Assembly (NCBI RefSeq): GCF_900156525.1
Contig: NZ_FTPS01000001.1
Coordinates: 1,302,001-1,366,000 of the forward strand
DNA length: 64,000 nt
Source of the DNA: Pontibaca methylaminivorans
GTDB lineage: Bacteria; Pseudomonadota; Alphaproteobacteria; Rhodobacterales; Rhodobacteraceae
Direction: 5' to 3'
The notes under the pieces were generated by a model, which did no database searches, was not told the origin of the DNA, and worked only from the letters and a program-made list of their open reading frames with translations. The position numbers and the translations under genes were made by a program. Positions 43,908 through 52,934 of this stretch are shown here, piece after piece (position 1 is the first letter of the stretch; the number at the start of each line of letters is the position of its first letter).

Positions 43908-44684
43908 GTGGATCAGCAAGGATCTGCACGGAACGATATTGGCGTCGAGATCCGCAACCAGAACGGGGCGGGCGATGTCGTGGTTCTGTGCGAACATGCC
44001 TCCAACGACATTCCGGCACGCTACAGCGGGCTCGGCCTCGCACCGCAGGACGTCCAAAGCCATGCGGCCTGGGATCCGGGCGCGCGCGCCGTTGCCCTGC
44101 TGCTGGCGCAGGCGCTCGATGCGCCGCTCGTCGCAAGCCGCGTGTCGCGCCTCGTCTATGACTGCAACCGCCCGCCGGAATCGCCGGGCGCCATGCCCGC
44201 CCGTTCCGAACTGATCGAGGTGCCCGGAAATCGCGACCTGACCGACGAACAGCGGCAGGAGCGGGTCGACACCATCTATCGCCCCTTTACCGACGCGGTT
44301 TCCGATCTGCTGGAATCGCGCCGCACCACCGCTTCGGTATCCGCGCTGATCACCGTTCACAGCTTTACCCCGGTCTATTACGGAAAACCGCGCGAGGTGG
44401 AGATCGGCATCCTGCACGACAGCGACACACGCCTTGCCGACCTCATGCTGGCCGAAGCCGGGCGCCTGCCGCACCGGGTGATCCGCCGCAACGACCCCTA
44501 TGGGCCCGAGGACGGCGTGACCCATACGCTCAGGCTGCACGGCATCCGCAACGGTCTGCCGAACGTGATGGTCGAGATCCGAAACGATCTGATTGCGACG
44601 CCGCAGGGACAGGAGACGCTTGCCGGGGAGATGCTGCAACTGATCCGCCCGGCGCTGCACGGGCTGCAAGAGGAGGGCCGGTGA
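43908..44684 (+). CDS. N-formylglutamate amidohydrolase family enzyme
   Basis: A 258-residue member of the FGase (HutG-type) zinc amidohydrolases. Visible motifs are VVVLCEHASNDIPARYS near the N-terminus, 'RLVYDCNRPP' and 'SALITVHSFTPVYYG'. Known members hydrolyse N-formyl-glutamate; relatives cleave other glutamate amides. No histidine-degradation gene is nearby. As first gene of an operon with a GS-like ligase, it could release glutamate from a gamma-glutamyl product. I chose GTG 43908 because GGGGGAGG lies about 10 bases upstream. Its stop overlaps the dctQ start. Confidence 0.82.
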   Translation: MDQQGSARNDIGVEIRNQNGAGDVVVLCEHASNDIPARYSGLGLAPQDVQSHAAWDPGARAVALLLAQALDAPLVASRVSRLVYDCNRPPESPGAMPARSELIEVPGNRDLTDEQRQERVDTIYRPFTDAVSDLLESRRTTASVSALITVHSFTPVYYGKPREVEIGILHDSDTRLADLMLAEAGRLPHRVIRRNDPYGPEDGVTHTLRLHGIRNGLPNVMVEIRNDLIATPQGQETLAGEMLQLIRPALHGLQEEGR

Positions 44685-45280
44685 TGCAGAAAGCAATGCT
44701 TGCCTACATTCATGTCGTCGACGGCATGAACCGGTTCATCGGGCGCATCGTCATGTATCTCATCTTCGTGATGATCGGCGTGCTGCTCTGGTCCACGAGT
44801 TCCAAGGTTTTCCTGACCCCCGCGAACTGGACGCTGGAAACCGCCCAGTTCCTGATGGTCGCCTATTTCATTCTCGGCGGTCCCTATTCGATCCAGATGG
44901 GATCGAACGTGCGCATGGACCTTTTCTATGGCGACTGGTCGCTCAGGACCAAGGCCTGGGTGGATGCCTTCACGGTGTTCTTCCTGATCTTCTACCTGGC
45001 GATCCTGCTGGTCGGCGGGCTTGGTTCGCTGGCCTATTCGCTCGGTTATTTCGGGCCCGAGCCGTTCCAGTTCCTCGGGTCGCTGATCTGGACCTTCGTC
45101 ACCGAAGGAAAGGGCGCGGCGCAGGAGATGCTCGGCTATCTCGAACGCAGCCCGACCGCATGGCGGCCGGTGATGTGGCCGATCAAACTGCTGACCTGTA
45201 TCGGAGTCTTCCTGATGATCCTTCAGGCACTGGCCGAATTCTTCCGTGATGTGACCCGTCTGCGGGAGGTGGCCGACTGA
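44684..45280 (+). CDS. TRAP transporter small permease (DctQ type)
   Basis: A 198-residue inner-membrane protein with four hydrophobic segments (about residues 22-42, 58-78, 98-120 and 165-188) and the DctQ pattern 'NWTLETAQFLMVAYFILGGPYSIQMGSNVRMDLFYGD' (motif for recognition). It pairs with the large permease downstream. The start ATG 44684 shares a base with the amidohydrolase stop (TGATG); GTG 44681 is possible. It lies in the order Q-M-P. Confidence 0.92.
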   Translation: MQKAMLAYIHVVDGMNRFIGRIVMYLIFVMIGVLLWSTSSKVFLTPANWTLETAQFLMVAYFILGGPYSIQMGSNVRMDLFYGDWSLRTKAWVDAFTVFFLIFYLAILLVGGLGSLAYSLGYFGPEPFQFLGSLIWTFVTEGKGAAQEMLGYLERSPTAWRPVMWPIKLLTCIGVFLMILQALAEFFRDVTRLREVAD

Positions 45281-46605
45281 TGTCCTATGAAGTGATCGCC
45301 CTGCTGATGTTCAGCACCATGATGCTGATGCTGATGACCGGACAGCGGGTCTTTGCAGCCATCGGTTTCGTCGCCACCGTCGCCGGTATCCTGCTCTGGG
45401 GCGTCGGCGGCGAGGACATCCCGTTCTCGGCGGCGATGAAGCTCATGAAATGGTATCCGCTGCTCACGCTGCCCATGTTCATCTTCATGGGTTACGTGAT
45501 GTCGGAAAGCCGCATCGCCGACGACCTTTACCGCATGTTCCACGTCTGGATGGGCCCGGTGCGCGGCGGGCTTGCCATCGGCACCATCGCCCTGATGGTG
45601 CTGATCTCGGCCATGAACGGCCTGTCGGTCGCCGGCATGGCGATCGGCGCCACCATCGCCCTGCCGGAACTGCTGCGGCGCAATTACGACAAGATCATGG
45701 TCACCGGGGTGATCCAGGCCGGGGCCAGTCTCGGGATTCTCGTGCCGCCTTCGGTCGTGCTCGTGCTTTATGCCATGATCGCACGCCAGCCGGTCGGGCA
45801 GCTCTGGCTGGCCGGGGTGCTGCCGGGGCTGATGATGGCGGCGCTGTTCGTGATCTACGTCTATCTGCGCTGCCTGGTCCAACCCCAGCTCGGACCGGCC
45901 ATGTCGCAGGAAGAGCGCGAAGAGGTCACCATGGCCGAGAAACTGCGCCTTCTGCGCGCGGGAATCCTGCCGATCGTGATCTTCGCCGTGATGATGGTGC
46001 CCTTCGTCAAGGGCTGGACCTCGCTGGTGGAAAGCTCGGCCATCGGCGCCATCGCCTCGTTCATGGCTGCCGTGCTCAAGGGGCGCATGACACGCCAGGT
46101 GTTCGAGGTCTCGGTGCGCCAGACGCTCGGCATCAGCTGCATGTTCATGTGGATCATTCTTGCCGCCATGGCCTTCGGCGCGATCTTCGACGGGCTGGGC
46201 GCGGTGAACGCGATCCGCAATCTGTTCACCGAACAGATGGGGCTGTCGCCCTGGACGATCCTGATCCTGATGCAGCTCAGCTTTCTCGTCATGGGCACGT
46301 TCCTCGACGATACGGCGATGCTGGTGATCGTGGCGCCGCTTTATGTGCCGCTGGTGGATGCGCTCGGCTTCGATCTGGTCTGGTATGGCATACTCTACAC
46401 GATCACGACCCAGATCGCCTACATGACCCCGCCGTTCGGCTACAACCTGTTCCTGATGCGGGCCATGGCGCCGCCGTCGATCAACATGCGCGATATCTAT
46501 CGCTCGATCGTCCCCTTCGTGTTCGTGATGATCCTGGCGCTGGCGCTGGTGATGATCTTCCCCGACATCGCCATGTGGCTGCCCAATTACGTTTACGGAA
46601 AATAA
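45280..46605 (+). CDS. TRAP transporter large permease (DctM type)
   Basis: A 441-residue membrane protein with about 12 helices. Characteristic sequences are 'LLTLPMFIFMGYVMSES', 'NGLSVAGMAIGATIALPELLRR', 'GVIQAGASLGILVPPSVVLVLYA' and 'MTPPFGYNLFLM'. It forms the sodium-driven channel of the TRAP system together with DctQ. The start overlaps the dctQ stop by one base. Substrate specificity comes from the DctP protein encoded next. Confidence 0.95.
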   Translation: MSYEVIALLMFSTMMLMLMTGQRVFAAIGFVATVAGILLWGVGGEDIPFSAAMKLMKWYPLLTLPMFIFMGYVMSESRIADDLYRMFHVWMGPVRGGLAIGTIALMVLISAMNGLSVAGMAIGATIALPELLRRNYDKIMVTGVIQAGASLGILVPPSVVLVLYAMIARQPVGQLWLAGVLPGLMMAALFVIYVYLRCLVQPQLGPAMSQEEREEVTMAEKLRLLRAGILPIVIFAVMMVPFVKGWTSLVESSAIGAIASFMAAVLKGRMTRQVFEVSVRQTLGISCMFMWIILAAMAFGAIFDGLGAVNAIRNLFTEQMGLSPWTILILMQLSFLVMGTFLDDTAMLVIVAPLYVPLVDALGFDLVWYGILYTITTQIAYMTPPFGYNLFLMRAMAPPSINMRDIYRSIVPFVFVMILALALVMIFPDIAMWLPNYVYGK

Positions 46606-46653
46606 CCGAGAGAGCGCCGCAAAGGCCCGAAATTCAGACAAGGAGAAAGAAAG

Positions 46654-47694
46654 ATGACCACCAGACGCAAGTTCCTGACCACCGCCGCGGCCGGCGCGGC
46701 CACGGTGCCGCTGGCGGCGCCGGCGATTGCCCAGTCCACGATCAAGTGGCGGATGCAGACCTATGCCGGTTCGGCGCTTGCCGCCCATGTGGCCAAGCCC
46801 GCAATCGACAAGTTCAACGCCATCGCCGGCGACCGGATGCAGATCGACCTTTACAGCGCCGACGAACTGGTGCCGACCAACGAACTGTTCCGGGCGATGC
46901 AGCGCGGCACCATCGACGCGGTGCAGTCCGACGACGACTCCATGGCCTCGCCGACCGAAGTGACCGTGTTCGGCGGGTATTTCCCGCTCACGCTGCGCTA
47001 CAGCCTCGACGTGCCGGTGCTGTTCAACCGCTACGGGCTCGACGAGATCTGGAAGGAAGAATACGAAAAGGTCGGTATCCGCCATGTGAGCGCCGGCGCC
47101 TGGGATCCGTGCAACTTCGCCACCCGCGAGCCGGTGAACAGCCTCAAGGATCTTGAGGGAAAGCGCATCTTCACCTTCCCGACCGCAGGCCGTTTCCTCG
47201 CACAGTTCGGCGTGGTGCCCGTCACCCTGCCCTGGGAAGACATCGAGGTTGCGCTCCAGACCGGAGAGCTCGACGGCGTGGCCTGGTCGGGCATCACCGA
47301 GGATTACACCGTCGGCTGGGCCGAAGTGACCAAATATTTTGTCTCCAACCCGATTTCCGGCGCCTGGATCGGCCATTTCTTTGCCAACATGGACCGCTGG
47401 AACGAGCTTCCCGACGACCTGAAGCTGCTGTTCGAGGTCTGCTGCGAGCAGTCGCACTATTACCGCCAGCACTGGTACTGGGGCGGCGAGGCCTATCTGC
47501 GGGTGCATGGCGACAAGCTCGAACTGACCTCCATCCCAGACGAGGAATGGGCCCAGGTCGAGGATGCCGCCGAAAAGTTCTGGGACGAGGTGGCGTCGGA
47601 ATCCGACACCAAGGCGAAGGTGGTCGAGATCTTCAAGCAGTACAACGCCGACATGCGGAAGGCCGGAAAGCCGTACCGCTACGAAAGTGCCTGA
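46654..47694 (+). CDS. TRAP transporter substrate-binding protein (DctP type)
   Basis: A 346-residue periplasmic binding protein with a twin-arginine signal (TTRRKFLTT) cleaved near PAIA-QS, so it is exported folded. The body shows 'WRMQTYAGSALAAHVAKPAI', 'GKRIFTFPTAGRFLAQFGVVPVTLPWEDIEVALQTGELDGV' (pattern) and 'WYWGGEAYLRVHG'. Proteins of this subgroup often bind alpha-keto or hydroxy acids, but the aromatic-rich site and operon context are also compatible with another small polar solute. AAGGAG precedes the ATG. It is followed by two strong hairpins. Confidence 0.93.
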   Translation: MTTRRKFLTTAAAGAATVPLAAPAIAQSTIKWRMQTYAGSALAAHVAKPAIDKFNAIAGDRMQIDLYSADELVPTNELFRAMQRGTIDAVQSDDDSMASPTEVTVFGGYFPLTLRYSLDVPVLFNRYGLDEIWKEEYEKVGIRHVSAGAWDPCNFATREPVNSLKDLEGKRIFTFPTAGRFLAQFGVVPVTLPWEDIEVALQTGELDGVAWSGITEDYTVGWAEVTKYFVSNPISGAWIGHFFANMDRWNELPDDLKLLFEVCCEQSHYYRQHWYWGGEAYLRVHGDKLELTSIPDEEWAQVEDAAEKFWDEVASESDTKAKVVEIFKQYNADMRKAGKPYRYESA

Positions 47695-47702
47695 ATCACA
47701 CC

Positions 47703-47771
47703 CGTCCCGGCACCGGCCGGGACGGCCCGACGATGACCGGCAAGGCTCCGACACGGGTGCGGAGCCTTGCC
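47703..47771 (+). terminator. two consecutive hairpins between dctP and the GS-like gene
   Basis: CGTCCCGGC pairs with GCCGGGACG at 47703-47724 (9 bp, 4-base loop). GGCAAGGCTCCG pairs with CGGAGCCTTGCC at 47739-47771 (12 bp, 9-base loop). The second is followed only by CCTT, so it may attenuate rather than stop, or stabilise the dctP mRNA end. Confidence 0.65.
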
Positions 47772-47799
47772 CCTTCGACCTAACGAGGAGTCTCCACAG

Positions 47800-49161
47800 A
47801 TGACCAGCGCGCTGACCTTCGACGATCTCAAGGCCCAGGTGGACCGGGGCGAGATCGACACGGTTCTGACCTGTTTCGTGGACATGCAGGGGCGCCTGCT
47901 GGGCAAGCGGTTCCTGGCGCGCCATTTCGTCGATGGCGGCCATGAGGAAACCCATTGCTGCAACTATCTGCTCGCCACCGACCTCGAGATGGAGACGCCC
48001 GGCGGCTTTGCCAGCGCGGCGTGGCAGACGGGTTACGGCGATTACGTCATGAAACCCGATCTTTCCACCCTGCGCCGGGTGACCTGGCTGGAGGGGACGG
48101 CGCTGGTGCTCTGCGACGTCCTGGACCACCACACCTACGAACCCGTGCCCCATTCCCCGCGGGCCATGCTCAAGCGGCAGCTTGCGCGGCTCAGGGATCT
48201 GGGTTTCGACGCCGTCATGGCGACCGAACTGGAATTCTACCTGTTCGAGAAAAGCTTTGACGAGATCCGCAAGAGCGGCTTCCGCGATCTCGAGCCGATC
48301 AGCGGCTATAACGAGGATTACCACATCCTCCAGACCACCAAGGAAGAGCACGTGATGCGGCCGCTGCGCAACCTGCTCTATGCCGCGGGCATCCCGATCG
48401 AAGGCACCAAGGGCGAGGCCGGGCCCGGGCAGGGCGAGCTGAACATCCGTTATGCCGAGGCGCTGCTGACCGCCGACCATCACACCATCGCCAAGCACGC
48501 GGTCAAGGAAATCTGCTGGCAGCAGGGCCATGCGGTCACCTTCCTGTCCAAGTGGCACCCCGGCTGGTCCGGCAGTTCGAGCCACGTGCACCAGTCGCTG
48601 TGGAAGGATGGCCAGCCGGCGTTTTTCGATGCGGATGATCCGCTCGGCATGTCGGATCTGATGAAGCACTACCTTGCCGGGCTGCTTCGGTACGGGCCGG
48701 ATTGCACCTATTTCCTTGCGCCCTACATCAACAGCTACAAGCGGTTCCAGAAGGGCACCTTCGCGCCCACCCGCACCATCTGGTCGGTGGACAACCGCAC
48801 CGCCGGTTTCCGGCTCTGCGCCCCGGGCACCAGGGCGGTGCGGATCGAGAACCGCGTCGGCGGCTCCGACCTGAACCCCTATCTCGCCATGGCGGCGCAG
48901 CTTGCCGCAGGGATCAAGGGCATCGAGGACAGGCTCGACCTCGCGCCGCCCGCCGAGGGCGACACCTACGAGGGCGAAACCGGCATGCTGCCCGACAATC
49001 TGCAGGATGCGCGCATCGCGCTTCTGGAGTCGGCAATGCTGCGCGAGGCAATGGGCGATGCGGTGGTCGAACACTATGCCCGCGCCGCCGAGGTCGAGCT
49101 TGAGGATTTCAGCCGCAACATCACCGATTACGAGATCGCGCGCGGGCTCGAACGTGCGTGA
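47800..49161 (+). CDS. glutamine-synthetase-family gamma-glutamyl ligase
   Basis: A 453-residue GS-fold enzyme. Catalytic/metal motifs are present: 'TELEFYLFEKS', 'AGPGQGELNIRYAEALLTADHH', the ATP-site equivalent 'FLSKWHPGWSGSSSHVHQSLW', and 'RIENRVGGSDLNPYLAMAAQLAAG'. The adenylylation loop of housekeeping GS (NLYDLP) is replaced by ETGMLPDNL, so it is not a canonical ammonia-assimilating GlnA. It resembles PuuA/IpuC/GlnA4-type ligases that join glutamate to amines. Linkage to aldehyde and alcohol dehydrogenases and an amidohydrolase supports that role. The start at 47800 has CGAGGAG upstream. Confidence 0.88.
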   Translation: MTSALTFDDLKAQVDRGEIDTVLTCFVDMQGRLLGKRFLARHFVDGGHEETHCCNYLLATDLEMETPGGFASAAWQTGYGDYVMKPDLSTLRRVTWLEGTALVLCDVLDHHTYEPVPHSPRAMLKRQLARLRDLGFDAVMATELEFYLFEKSFDEIRKSGFRDLEPISGYNEDYHILQTTKEEHVMRPLRNLLYAAGIPIEGTKGEAGPGQGELNIRYAEALLTADHHTIAKHAVKEICWQQGHAVTFLSKWHPGWSGSSSHVHQSLWKDGQPAFFDADDPLGMSDLMKHYLAGLLRYGPDCTYFLAPYINSYKRFQKGTFAPTRTIWSVDNRTAGFRLCAPGTRAVRIENRVGGSDLNPYLAMAAQLAAGIKGIEDRLDLAPPAEGDTYEGETGMLPDNLQDARIALLESAMLREAMGDAVVEHYARAAEVELEDFSRNITDYEIARGLERA

Positions 49162-49214
49162 CAGCCGGCGCGGCCGGGGGACACCAGCAACGGGCGGACG
49201 CCCAAGAGGATGAC

Positions 49215-50597
49215 ATGACAACCACTTTGACCTGTATCTCGCCCATTGACGGCTCGGTTGTCGCCGAGCGCGAGGCGATCTCGCTCGACGAGGCACGCAA
49301 GGCGGTCGAACGGGCCCGCAAGGCGCAGCCGGCCTGGGCCGCGCGTCCCATCAACGAACGCATCGAGCTCGTTACCGCGGCCGTGGCCGCCGTCGGCGCC
49401 ATGAACGACGAGGTGGTGCCGGAACTCGCCCGCATGATGGGCCGGCCGGTGCGCTACGGCGGCGAATTCCGCGGCTTCGAGGAACGCGCGAGCCACATGG
49501 CCCGCATCGCCAAAGAGGCGCTTGCCGATATCGAGGTCGGTGACGATGCCGATTTCAAACGCTACATCCGTCGCGTGCCGCACGGGGTCGTCTTTGTGGT
49601 GGCGCCCTGGAACTATCCCTACATGACCGCGATCAACACGATCGCGCCGGCGCTGATCGCGGGCAATACGGTGATCCTCAAGCACGCCACCCAGACGCTG
49701 CTGGTCGGCGAGCGGCTGGCGCAGGCGTTCCGCTCTGCCGGCATCCCGGAGGACGTGTTCCAGAACCTGTTCCTGGACCACGACACCACCTCGGCCCTGA
49801 TCGCCGAGCGTTCCTTCGGCTTCGTCAACTTCACCGGCTCGGTCGGCGGCGGGCGGGCCATGGAACATGCGGCCGCCGGCACGTTCACCGGCATGGGGCT
49901 GGAGCTTGGCGGCAAGGATCCGGCCTATGTGATGGATGATGCCGATCTCGACGCGGCGGTCGACGGGCTCATGGATGCGGTCGTGTTCAACTCCGGGCAG
50001 TCCTGCTGCGGGATCGAGCGAATCTATGTGCACGAAAGCCTGTTCGACGCCTTCGTCGAAAAGGCGGTCAAGGTGGTCGGGGGGCTGCGCCTCGGCAATC
50101 CGCTCGACAAGGACACGGACATCGGCCCGATGGCCAATATCCGTTTCGCCCGCGAAGCCCGCGCCCTGATCGACGAGGCGGTGAAGGACGGCGCGACGGC
50201 CCATGTCGCGACCCGGCCCGAGGACGACGGCGGCACCTATCTTACCCCGCAGATCCTGACCGATGTCACCCATGACATGCGCATCATGCGTGAGGAAAGC
50301 TTTGCTCCCGTGGTCGGCATCATGAAGGTCTCGGGCGATGACGAGGCGGTCCGGCTCATGAACGACAGCCAGTTCGGCCTGACCGCGAGCCTCTGGACCG
50401 CCGATCTGGACCGCGCCGAGGCCCTGGGCGAGCGGATCGAGACCGGCACCGTGTTCATGAACCGCGCCGATTACCTCGACCCGGCCCTGTGCTGGACCGG
50501 CTGCAAGGACACCGGGCGCGGAGGCGGGCTTTCGGTGATCGGCTATCAGAACCTGACCCGCCCCAAATCCTACCATCTCAAGAAGGTGACGAAATGA
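49215..50597 (+). CDS. NAD(P)-dependent aldehyde dehydrogenase
   Basis: A 460-residue ALDH with the conserved 'VAPWNYP' (N133), general base E230 (LELGGKDP) and nucleophile C264 (NSGQSCCG). It oxidises an aldehyde to the acid. ATG 49215 follows AAGAGG; 19 in-frame upstream codons overlap the GS-like stop and look untranslated. The stop overlaps the alcohol dehydrogenase start (ATGA), so both enzymes are made in equal amounts. In the proposed pathway it would oxidise a gamma-glutamyl-amino-aldehyde. Confidence 0.95.
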   Translation: MTTTLTCISPIDGSVVAEREAISLDEARKAVERARKAQPAWAARPINERIELVTAAVAAVGAMNDEVVPELARMMGRPVRYGGEFRGFEERASHMARIAKEALADIEVGDDADFKRYIRRVPHGVVFVVAPWNYPYMTAINTIAPALIAGNTVILKHATQTLLVGERLAQAFRSAGIPEDVFQNLFLDHDTTSALIAERSFGFVNFTGSVGGGRAMEHAAAGTFTGMGLELGGKDPAYVMDDADLDAAVDGLMDAVVFNSGQSCCGIERIYVHESLFDAFVEKAVKVVGGLRLGNPLDKDTDIGPMANIRFAREARALIDEAVKDGATAHVATRPEDDGGTYLTPQILTDVTHDMRIMREESFAPVVGIMKVSGDDEAVRLMNDSQFGLTASLWTADLDRAEALGERIETGTVFMNRADYLDPALCWTGCKDTGRGGGLSVIGYQNLTRPKSYHLKKVTK

Positions 50598-51739
50598 CTC
50601 TGACTGGAAACTGGTCCTATCCGACCGCGATCCGCTTTGGCGCCGGTCGTATCAAGGAACTGCCCGAAGCCTGCGCACAGGCCGGCATCAAGAAACCGCT
50701 GCTGGCCACCGACCGCGGGCTTGCGGATCTGCCGATCACGAAGGCGACGCTCGACATCATGGAGGCGGCCGGGCTTGGTCGGGGCCTGTTCAGCGAGGTC
50801 GATCCGAACCCGAACGAAAAGAACCTCGATGCGGGAATTGCGGCCTACAAGGCCGGCGGGCATGACGGCGTGATCGCCTTCGGCGGCGGTTCGGGGCTCG
50901 ACCTGGCCAAGATGATCGCCTTCATGGCCGGTCAGACCCGACCGGTCTGGGATTTCGAGGACATTGGCGACTGGTGGACCCGCGCCGACGCGGATGCGAT
51001 CGCCCCGATCGTTGCCGTGCCGACCACCGCCGGCACCGGATCCGAAGTCGGGCGCGCGAGCGTCATCACCAACTCCGAAACCCATGTGAAGAAGATCATC
51101 TTCCACCCCAAGGTGCTGCCGGCGGTGGTGATCTGCGACCCGGAACTCACCGTGGGCATGCCGCCCGCGATCACCGCCGGGACCGGGCTCGACGCTTTTG
51201 CGCATTGCGTCGAATCCTTCTCGAGCCCGCATTACCACCCCATGAGCCAGGGCATCGCGCTCGAAGGAATGCGGCTGGTCAAGGATTACCTGCCGCGCGC
51301 CTACAAGGACGGCAACGACATCGAGGCGCGCGCCCAGATGATGAGCGCGGCGATGATGGGCGCAACGGCGTTCCAGAAGGGCCTTGGCGCGATCCACGCG
51401 CTGAGCCACCCGGTCGGCTCGCTGTTCAACACCCATCACGGCACCACCAACGCGGTGTTCATGCCGGCGGTGCTTGAATTCAACGCCGACGCGATCCGCG
51501 AGCGGTTCGACCATGCGGCCGCCTACATGGATATCAAGGGCGGTTTCGACGGCTTCCGCGCCTTCGTGCAGGATCTGAACGACGAGCTCGGCATTCCGCG
51601 CCGGATTTCCGAATTCGGCGTGACCGAGGACCGCATCGCCGAGATGGCGGCCATGGCGGTCGAGGATCCGAGCTGCGGCGGCAACCCGGTGAAGCTCACG
51701 GTCGAGAACCTGACCGGACTTTACAAGGCCAGCCTCTGA
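50594..51739 (+). CDS. iron-containing alcohol dehydrogenase
   Basis: A 381-residue group III (Fe-type) alcohol dehydrogenase. The dinucleotide motif GGGSGLDLAKM and metal ligands in 'GTGLDAFAHCVESF' (Asp, His) and 'ALSHPVGSLFNTHHGTTNA' (His, His) are visible, with 'PTTAGTGSEVGRASVI' as the family signature. It would interconvert an alcohol and aldehyde with NAD. It is the last gene of the operon, coupled to the ALDH by ATGA and closed by a strong terminator. Confidence 0.95.
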   Translation: MTLTGNWSYPTAIRFGAGRIKELPEACAQAGIKKPLLATDRGLADLPITKATLDIMEAAGLGRGLFSEVDPNPNEKNLDAGIAAYKAGGHDGVIAFGGGSGLDLAKMIAFMAGQTRPVWDFEDIGDWWTRADADAIAPIVAVPTTAGTGSEVGRASVITNSETHVKKIIFHPKVLPAVVICDPELTVGMPPAITAGTGLDAFAHCVESFSSPHYHPMSQGIALEGMRLVKDYLPRAYKDGNDIEARAQMMSAAMMGATAFQKGLGAIHALSHPVGSLFNTHHGTTNAVFMPAVLEFNADAIRERFDHAAAYMDIKGGFDGFRAFVQDLNDELGIPRRISEFGVTEDRIAEMAAMAVEDPSCGGNPVKLTVENLTGLYKASL

Positions 51740-51769
51740 CCGGATCGCCAGTCGATTTACGGCCAATGC

Positions 51770-51799
51770 GCCCCGCCGCTCCTCGCGGCGGGGCTTTTT
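51770..51799 (+). terminator. strong intrinsic terminator of the catabolic operon
   Basis: GCCCCGCCGC and GCGGCGGGGC form a perfect 10-bp stem with loop TCCTC, followed at once by five T bases. This is the clearest rho-independent terminator in the window. Confidence 0.93.
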
Positions 51800-51809
51800 A
51801 TTGAGCACG

Positions 51810-51837
51810 ATTCATAATCATCTGAAGGATTATGAAT
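51810..51837. promoter_or_regulatory. perfect palindrome upstream of metH, candidate operator
   Basis: ATTCATAATC at 51810-51819 and GATTATGAAT at 51828-51837 are exact reverse complements with an 8-base spacer. The AT-rich sequence stands out from its GC-rich surroundings and lies 50 bases before metH. A methionine-cycle regulator (an ArsR-type SahR or LysR-type MetR) is a reasonable candidate. Confidence 0.6.
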
Positions 51838-51887
51838 TTGCTCCCATGGCGGGCTTCTCATAGGCATGGTCGCAGATCTTTCACCGC

Positions 51888-52934
51888 ATGGCCGAGCATA
51901 TGAAACTTTTTACCCTGCCCCGATCCGCCGCATTCGACACCCTGCAGAATGAGGCGCGCAAGCGTATCCTGATGCTCGACGGGGCCATGGGGACGATGAT
52001 CCAGGCGCAGAAACTGGACGAGGATGCCTTTATCGGCGCCGGCCTGCCCTGCGACACCGACAAGCCGCAGCGCGGCAACAACGACCTCTTGAGCATTACA
52101 CAGCCCGATGTGATCGAAAAAATCCATTTCGATTTCGCCATGGCCGGGGCCGACATCCTCGAGACCAACACATTTTCCTCGACGCATATCGCGCAGAAGG
52201 ATTACGGGCTGGAAACGGCGGTGGATGCGCTGAACGAGGCCGCCGCCCGGGTGGCGCGCCGCGCGGCCGACCGGGCCGAGGCCGAGGACGGGCGCCGCCG
52301 CTTTGTCGCCGGCGCGGTCGGGCCGACCAACCGCACCGCCTCGCTCAGCCCCGACGTGAGCAACCCGGGCTATCGCGCCGTCACCTTCGACGATCTGCGC
52401 ATCGCCTATGGCGAACAGATCCGCGCCCTGATCCGGGGCGGCGCCGACCTGATCCTGATCGAGACGATCTTCGACACGCTGAACGCCAAGGCCGCGATCT
52501 TTGCCGCGTTCGAGGCATTCGCCGAACATGGCACGCGGCTGCCGCTGATGATTTCGGGCACCATCACCGATGCGTCGGGGCGCACCCTTTCGGGGCAGAC
52601 CCCGACCGCCTTCTGGTATTCGGTGCGCCATTCGCGCCCGTTCTCGATCGGGCTGAACTGTGCGCTCGGCGCCGAGGCGATGCGCCCCCATGTGGCCGAG
52701 ATTGCCGGGGCCGCGCCGGAAACGCTGGTCTGCGCCTATCCCAACGCCGGCCTGCCCAACGCCTTCGGCGAATATGACGAAAGCCCCGAGAAGACCGCCG
52801 CGCATCTGGCCGGCTTTGCCAGCGAGGGGCTGCTCAACATGGTGGGCGGCTGCTGCGGCACCACCCCCGAACATATCCGCGCCATCGCCGACGCGGTGGC
52901 ATCATTCGCCCCCCGGGAGGTCAAGAATGTCTGA
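51888..52934 (+). CDS. metH: methionine synthase, homocysteine-binding subunit (split MetH, N-terminal part)
   Basis: A 348-residue protein equal to the first domain of cobalamin-dependent methionine synthase. Zinc and homocysteine ligands are C258 (GLNCALG) and C322/C323 ([10 protein letters not shown]). '[11 protein letters not shown]' marks the family N-terminus. The stop lies 8 bases inside the next gene, so both halves are co-translated. ATG 51888 is given; ATG 51900 (MKLFTLP) is equally plausible. Together with the next gene it matches full-length MetH (348 plus 906 residues versus about 1,230 in E. coli). Confidence 0.93.
   Translation: MAEHMKLFTLPRSAAFDTLQNEARKRILMLDGAMGTMIQAQKLDEDAFIGAGLPCDTDKPQRGNNDLLSITQPDVIEKIHFDFAMAGADILETNTFSSTHIAQKDYGLETAVDALNEAAARVARRAADRAEAEDGRRRFVAGAVGPTNRTASLSPDVSNPGYRAVTFDDLRIAYGEQIRALIRGGADLILIETIFDTLNAKAAIFAAFEAFAEHGTRLPLMISGTITDASGRTLSGQTPTAFWYSVRHSRPFSIGLNCALGAEAMRPHVAEIAGAAPETLVCAYPNAGLPNAFGEYDESPEKTAAHLAGFASEGLLNMVGGCCGTTPEHIRAIADAVASFAPREVKNV

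Noticed and set aside
45223-49296. Open frame of about 1,350 codons on the minus strand
   Set aside because: It lies opposite well-supported TRAP and GS-like genes, its translation is a His/Arg/Gly-rich reverse-strand artefact of high GC, and it has no domain or ribosome site.
51800-51887. Possible SAM or SAH riboswitch upstream of metH
   Set aside because: The leader is short and contains a symmetric DNA palindrome rather than a pseudoknot-capable aptamer.
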